Shown here in pieces: positions 6,916-10,153 of a DNA stretch of 10,153 bases (positions within the stretch are counted from its first letter, which is position 1; every line of letters starts with the position of its first letter). The notes beneath the pieces were generated by a model, which saw only the letters and a program-made list of their open reading frames with translations, made no database searches and was not told the DNA's origin. Position numbers and translations under genes: made by a program. The stretch lies in contig JANMEO010000242.1 in NCBI GenBank assembly GCA_031376995.1, positions 1-10,153 of the forward strand, written 5' to 3'. Origin of the DNA: CANHBY01 sp031376995. GTDB taxonomy: Bacteria; Pseudomonadota; Gammaproteobacteria; Burkholderiales; Burkholderiaceae_C.

Positions 6916-8097
6916 ATGAAAACCATCCATATCCGCCCTGGTAAAGAACGCTCTTTGCATCAAAGACATCCTTGGGTCTTTGAGAGCAGCATTCGCAGCG
7001 GCAAAGCCGATAGTGGCGAGACCGTTCGCGTGTCAGATGCCGAGGGTTCATTTTTGGCTTGGGCCGCTTTTAGCCCGCTGTCAAAAATTCGCTTGCGTGT
7101 ATGGAGCTTTGACGAGGCGCAACGCATTGATGCTGCATTTTTTGAACAGCGACTTCAGCGTGCCCTGGCGTGGCGTGGTCGATTAACCATCGCCAGTAAC
7201 GCTGTTCGCCTGGTTCATGGGGAGGCTGATGGCCTGCCGGGTCTGGTGGTTGACCGCTATGACGACACCTTATGCGTGCAGTTTGGTGCGGCTGGCGTTG
7301 AGCGCTGGAAAGCCGTCTTGGTTGATGCTTTGTTGCGGCTCACGGGTTTACGCCGTTTGTTTGAACGTAGCGACGCCAGCGCTCGCCGCTTAGAAGGGTT
7401 GCCCCTTGTCAAGGGTTGGCTGCAAGGCGAAGGCGCGACTGAGATTGCTTTGCATGAGCATGCTTGGCAGTTGCATGTGGATGTCGCGACGGGACACAAA
7501 ACTGGTTTTTACCTCGACCAGCGCGACAGCCGTCAGCTCTTTGCCGACAGCGTGCGGCGCTGGGGTTGCCAGCGTGTTCTCAACTGCTTCAGTTATACGG
7601 GGGGGTTTAGTGTCGCAGCACTGGCGGGTGGGGCCAGTGATGTCATCAGCGTTGATTCTTCCGCCCCTGCGCTGGCTTTGGCGGCTCGCCATGTGGCTAT
7701 GAATGGCTTTGATTCAAAGCGCCACCGAATGCTCGATGCTGACGTCAACCAAACTCTGCGCCAAATGCTGGCGCAGAGTTTGGTCTTTGATGCCATCGTG
7801 CTTGATCCGCCAAAATTTGCACCCACGCACGCGCATGCCGAGCGTGCAGCTCGAGCCTATAAAGATATCAACCGATTGGCATTTAAGTTGTTAAAGCCCG
7901 GTGGGGCCTTGTTCACCTACTCGTGCTCAGGGGGTATTGCGCCCGACCTTTTTCACAAAATAGTGGCCGGAGCTGGCTTGGATGCAGGGGTGGATGGCAT
8001 GATTTACGCCCGCACCAGAGCCGCCCCTGATCACCCCGCCAGCGTCACGTTTCCTGAGGGTGACTACCTCAAAGGTTTGGTGATTGTTCGTGCTTGA
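6916..8097 (+). CDS. rlmI: Class I SAM-dependent rRNA methyltransferase, RlmI-like (23S rRNA m5C)
   Basis: The 393-residue protein matches the length and layout of E. coli RlmI (396), which makes 5-methylcytosine at 23S rRNA position 1962. An N-terminal PUA-type RNA-binding domain (1-80, RPGKERSLHQRHPWVF) is followed by a middle domain with GEADGLPGLVVDRY (102-115) and GFYLDQRD (197-204). The Rossmann methyltransferase domain has NCFSYTGGFSVAA (223-235), the acidic VISVDSS strand (243-249) for SAM, DPPKF at 297-301, and YSCSGG with Cys337, the expected catalytic cysteine. It starts nine bases after xerC without a clear Shine-Dalgarno and is likely co-transcribed with it. A perfect 16-bp inverted repeat lies in the coding sequence at residues 278-290, and a G7 run lies at 7599-7605. 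The exact rRNA target is inferred from the family. Confidence 0.9.
   Translation: MKTIHIRPGKERSLHQRHPWVFESSIRSGKADSGETVRVSDAEGSFLAWAAFSPLSKIRLRVWSFDEAQRIDAAFFEQRLQRALAWRGRLTIASNAVRLVHGEADGLPGLVVDRYDDTLCVQFGAAGVERWKAVLVDALLRLTGLRRLFERSDASARRLEGLPLVKGWLQGEGATEIALHEHAWQLHVDVATGHKTGFYLDQRDSRQLFADSVRRWGCQRVLNCFSYTGGFSVAALAGGASDVISVDSSAPALALAARHVAMNGFDSKRHRMLDADVNQTLRQMLAQSLVFDAIVLDPPKFAPTHAHAERAARAYKDINRLAFKLLKPGGALFTYSCSGGIAPDLFHKIVAGAGLDAGVDGMIYARTRAAPDHPASVTFPEGDYLKGLVIVRA
7748..7784 (+). repeat. Perfect 16-bp inverted repeat inside rlmI
   Basis: The left arm ACCAAACTCTGCGCCA (7748-7763) is the exact reverse complement of TGGCGCAGAGTTTGGT (7769-7784), separated by the five bases AATGC. The RNA would form a long, uninterrupted stem-loop within codons for NQTLRQMLAQSLV, just before the catalytic DPPKF motif. 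No T-run follows. Perfect stems of this length are unusual in coding DNA. Confidence 0.9.
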
Positions 8098-8106
8098 TGG
8101 TCACTT

Positions 8107-8122
8107 GATTGAAGGATTGAAG
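8107..8122 (+). repeat. Tandem 8-bp direct repeat upstream of scoA
   Basis: GATTGAAG occurs twice back to back, about 70 bases before scoA, in the 93-base gap after rlmI. The gap otherwise shows no clear promoter pair or terminator. The direct repeat could be a regulator site for scoAB or chance. Its function is unproven. Confidence 0.35.
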
Positions 8123-8175
8123 CTGGCGTGTTGTAGGCTGTGCTTTGAGCCATGTTGACCCTTAATTTTTGAACC

Positions 8176-8182
8176 GGAGGAG
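8176..8182 (+). promoter_or_regulatory. Strong ribosome binding site of scoA
   Basis: GGAGGAG with eight bases to ATG 8191. It is the best Shine-Dalgarno in the window and fixes the scoA start. Confidence 0.85.
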
Positions 8183-8190
8183 CTTATTCA

Positions 8191-8898
8191 ATGAACAAGG
8201 TATTTTCCAGTGCAGCTGCAGCGCTTCAAGGCATCGTGCACGATGGTCAATTGCTTGCAGTGGGCGGCTTTGGTTTGTGTGGGATTCCTGAGGCGCTGAT
8301 TGCTGCACTGTGCGACAGTGGCGTTAAAAACCTCACAGTGATTTCTAACAATGCGGGGGTCGACGGCTTTGGTTTAGGGCGGCTTTTAGAAACTCGCCAA
8401 ATTCGCAAAATGATCTCCAGCTATGTGGGTGAAAACAAAGAGTTCGAGCGCCAGTATTTGGCTGGCGAGCTCGAGCTCGAGTTCACTCCGCAAGGCACTT
8501 TGGCCGAAAAATTGCGCGCTGGTGGGGCAGGAATTCCAGCGTTTTTCACCAAGACAGGTGTAGGCACCTTGGTGGCCCAAGGCAAAGAGCTTCGTGAGTT
8601 TGAGGGGCAAACCTACCTGATGGAGCGATCTTTGTTGCCTGAAGTCGCGCTGGTCAAGGCTTACAAGGCAGACCAAAGCGGTAATTTGATCTTCCGGCGT
8701 ACAGCGCGCAACTTCAACCCTGCTGTCGCGATGGCCGGGAAAATCACGGTTGTTGAAGTTGAAGAGATTGTCAAGACAGGGTCGTTTGACCCTGATGCGG
8801 TGCATTTGCCAGGTATTTATGTGCACCGGTTGGTGCTTAATGCTCACCCCGAAAAACGCATTGAAAAGCGTACGATCACTGAAAGAGGAGGGGTCTGA
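8191..8898 (+). CDS. scoA: 3-oxoacid CoA-transferase subunit A
   Basis: The alpha subunit of a two-part CoA-transferase, which moves CoA from succinyl-CoA to a 3-oxoacid such as acetoacetate. The 235-residue protein is normal in size. It has the glycine-rich CoA-binding motif GGFGLCGIPEALI (25-37), SNNAGVDGFGLG (52-63), SYVGENKEFERQYLAGELELEFTPQG (spread over 77-102) and KADQSGNLIFRRTARNFNP (159-177), all close to succinyl-CoA:3-ketoacid transferases. PcaI (3-oxoadipate) and AtoD are related alternatives. No pca genes or thiolase lie in the window, so the substrate cannot be fixed from context. A direct repeat and a strong Shine-Dalgarno precede it, suggesting its own promoter separate from the dapF-rlmI unit. 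Confidence 0.93.
   Translation: MNKVFSSAAAALQGIVHDGQLLAVGGFGLCGIPEALIAALCDSGVKNLTVISNNAGVDGFGLGRLLETRQIRKMISSYVGENKEFERQYLAGELELEFTPQGTLAEKLRAGGAGIPAFFTKTGVGTLVAQGKELREFEGQTYLMERSLLPEVALVKAYKADQSGNLIFRRTARNFNPAVAMAGKITVVEVEEIVKTGSFDPDAVHLPGIYVHRLVLNAHPEKRIEKRTITERGGV
8886..8891 (+). promoter_or_regulatory. Ribosome binding site of scoB
   Basis: AGGAGG lies at the end of scoA with eight bases to ATG 8900. It selects this ATG over an in-frame ATG further upstream at 8750, inside scoA. Confidence 0.8.
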
Positions 8899-8899
8899 C

Positions 8900-9538
8900 A
8901 TGGCTTGGACACACGATCAAATGGCCGCACGCGCGGCCCGTGAGCTGCAAGATGGCTTTTATGTCAACCTGGGTATTGGTTTGCCAACGTTAGTGGCCAA
9001 CCATGTTCACACTGACATGGAGGTGTGGTTGCAAGGTGAAAACGGCATGTTAGGTATCGGACCCTTTCCTTCCGAAGACGAAGTCGATGCCGACCTCATC
9101 AATGCAGGAAAACAAACCGTCACCACCATCGCGGGGTCAAGTTTTTTCAGCTCTGATGAGAGTTTTGCCATGATCCGTGGCGGCAAAATCAATCTCAGTA
9201 TTCTTGGGGCCATGCAGGTCAGTGAGCGTGGGGACCTTGCCAACTGGATGATTCCGGGCAAAATGGTCAAGGGCATGGGCGGCGCCATGGATCTGGTCGC
9301 TGGGGTGGGTCGTGTACTGATTTTGATGGAGCATGTGGCCAAAAAGAAAGACGGCAGCATCGATCTCAAAATTTTGCCCCAATGCAGCCTACCCTTGACG
9401 GGAGTGGGTGTCGTCGACCGCATCATCACTGACCTGGGGGTGATGGACATCACCCCACAGGGCCTCAAACTGGTTGAGCTCGCACCGGGTGTCAGTCTTG
9501 ATGAGGTGCAATCTCAAACAGGCGTTACGCTGCTTTAA
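8900..9538 (+). CDS. scoB: 3-oxoacid CoA-transferase subunit B
   Basis: The beta subunit, which carries the catalytic glutamate that forms the CoA thioester intermediate: Glu47 in QGENGMLGIGP (45-55). The 212-residue length is typical. Other family segments are YVNLGIGLPTLVANH (21-35), INAGKQTVTTIAGSSFF (67-83), IRGGKINLSILGAMQVS (92-108), and GDLANWMIPGKMVKGMGGAM (111-130) followed by DLV. It begins one base after the scoA stop, so the two subunits should be made together in equal amounts. The frame remains open upstream to 8750, but that longer version would overlap scoA by about 150 bases and has no family similarity there. A perfect hairpin follows the stop. Confidence 0.94.
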   Translation: MAWTHDQMAARAARELQDGFYVNLGIGLPTLVANHVHTDMEVWLQGENGMLGIGPFPSEDEVDADLINAGKQTVTTIAGSSFFSSDESFAMIRGGKINLSILGAMQVSERGDLANWMIPGKMVKGMGGAMDLVAGVGRVLILMEHVAKKKDGSIDLKILPQCSLPLTGVGVVDRIITDLGVMDITPQGLKLVELAPGVSLDEVQSQTGVTLL

Positions 9539-9544
9539 CGCCGA

Positions 9545-9567
9545 CAAGCTGGCCGGTGGCCAGCTTG
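9545..9567. terminator. Hairpin between convergent scoB and yceI genes
   Basis: CAAGCTGGCC (9545-9554) and GGCCAGCTTG (9558-9567) form a perfect 10-bp stem with a three-base loop, six bases after the scoB stop and 12 bases from the end of the convergent gene. The placement fits a shared bidirectional terminator. No T-run follows on either strand, so it may need Rho or act mainly as an RNA 3'-end stabiliser. Confidence 0.55.
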
Positions 9568-9578
9568 ATCCCAATGGA

Positions 9579-10153
9579 TTATTCAGTTTTAAAGGCTTCC
9601 ACCTGAATTCGCAGCAACACGTCTTGCTTGAAGCCAAACTGTTGACCATAGTTCACTCCAAAGTCGGCACGATTGAAGTTGCCGGTGGCATCAGCGCCAC
9701 AGACCTCGCGCTTGAGCATCGGGTGCTCCATGCACTTGAATGTATTGATTTTCAGAGTCAGGGGTTTGCTCACCCCATGCAAGGTAAATTCGCCCTCAAC
9801 CGTGCTGGGTTGTCCATTTTGAAAGCCTGTGAGCTTGCCCTTGTAGGTGGCCACTGGGTATTTTGTGGCGTCTAACATCTCACTGCCCAGCACGTGGGCG
9901 TTGAATTTGTCGTGACCAAAATCAATGCTAGAGACGTCAACGCTGATGTCGACGGTGCCTGCATTTTGAGCTTTGTCTAATTGCACCTGGCCTGTGGTTT
10001 TATTGAACTTGCCGCGCCATACCGACAAGCCATTGAGGTGATCCACTTCGATACTTGGAAACGTATGTGTGGGATCAATTTGATAGGTGGTGGGACCCGC
10101 CTGTGCATGGGTAACGGTGGCTAGAACAAGACACGTAACGAGCAGATTTTTCA
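9579..10153 (-). CDS. Secreted YceI-family protein (start codon cut by one base)
   Basis: A periplasmic lipocalin-like protein of the YceI family, whose members bind long isoprenoid or amphiphilic lipids in an eight-stranded barrel; a cellular role is rarely proven. The start codon is incomplete: the last two bases of the window give ?TG, followed by KNLLVTCLVLATVTHAQA, a classic signal peptide probably cut before GPTTYQIDP. The full protein would be 191 residues. Family segments include YQIDPTHTFPS (24-34), GLSVWRGKFNKTTG (42-55), SSIDFGHDKFNAHVLG (75-90), the FTLHGVSKPLTL strand pair (123-134) and NRADFGVNYGQQFGF (161-175). Cys141 and Cys152 may form a disulfide. A later in-frame GTG at 10046 would lose the signal peptide and first strands and is not used. 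It is transcribed towards scoB. Confidence 0.92.
   Translation of the reverse strand, partial: KNLLVTCLVLATVTHAQAGPTTYQIDPTHTFPSIEVDHLNGLSVWRGKFNKTTGQVQLDKAQNAGTVDISVDVSSIDFGHDKFNAHVLGSEMLDATKYPVATYKGKLTGFQNGQPSTVEGEFTLHGVSKPLTLKINTFKCMEHPMLKREVCGADATGNFNRADFGVNYGQQFGFKQDVLLRIQVEAFKTE

Noticed and set aside
8467..8481. GAGCTC/CTCGAG palindromic run in scoA
   Set aside because: It is a simple consequence of alternating Glu and Leu codons (GELELE) that is conserved in the protein family.
8386..8901. 171-codon minus-strand frame opposite scoA
   Set aside because: Antisense to a complete conserved CoA-transferase subunit, with no family features or plausible start signals.
9579..10046. Shorter YceI frame starting at GTG 10046
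   Set aside because: The frame continues to the right edge with a clear signal peptide, so the internal GTG is not the start.

Overview
The window looks like a stretch of chromosome from a betaproteobacterium, most likely Burkholderiales and probably near Comamonadaceae. The evidence is a methionine synthase gene that lacks the homocysteine-binding module, the dapF / DUF484 / xerC gene order, a Comamonadaceae-type HD-GYP-like protein, and moderate GC content. The taxonomy is inferred from recognised protein families, not from a search. There is no sign of phage, insertion sequences, CRISPR or tRNA/rRNA genes. This is mostly housekeeping DNA.

Layout. Bases 1-146 hold no gene that can be assigned. 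On the minus strand (147-2906) lies the large, C-terminal portion of a split cobalamin-dependent methionine synthase (metH). A short divergent promoter region separates it from a plus-strand block. That block starts with a degenerate HD-GYP-like protein (3048-4247) and continues with dapF (4362-5213), a DUF484 protein (5210-5917), the tyrosine recombinase xerC (5914-6906) and an RlmI-type 23S rRNA cytosine methyltransferase (6916-8097). The dapF/DUF484 and DUF484/xerC junctions are 4-base GTGA overlaps, and xerC and the methyltransferase are 9 bases apart. These four genes therefore look like one transcription unit. The 114-base gap before dapF holds two tiny open frames that chain from the HD-GYP stop to the dapF start through overlapping stop/start codons.

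After a 93-base spacer with a strong Shine-Dalgarno sequence comes scoA-scoB (8191-9538), the two subunits of a 3-oxoacid CoA-transferase. A perfect GC-rich hairpin separates scoB from a convergent minus-strand gene. That gene encodes a secreted YceI-family protein whose start codon is cut by one base at the right edge.

Functionally the window covers methionine synthesis and B12 chemistry, diaminopimelate for lysine and peptidoglycan, chromosome dimer resolution, rRNA modification, and ketone-body/3-oxoacid activation. No new multigene system is evident. The most unusual points are a 16-bp perfect inverted repeat inside the rRNA methyltransferase gene, the overlapping small open frames before dapF, the loss of HD-GYP active-site residues, and the absence of a homocysteine module next to metH.
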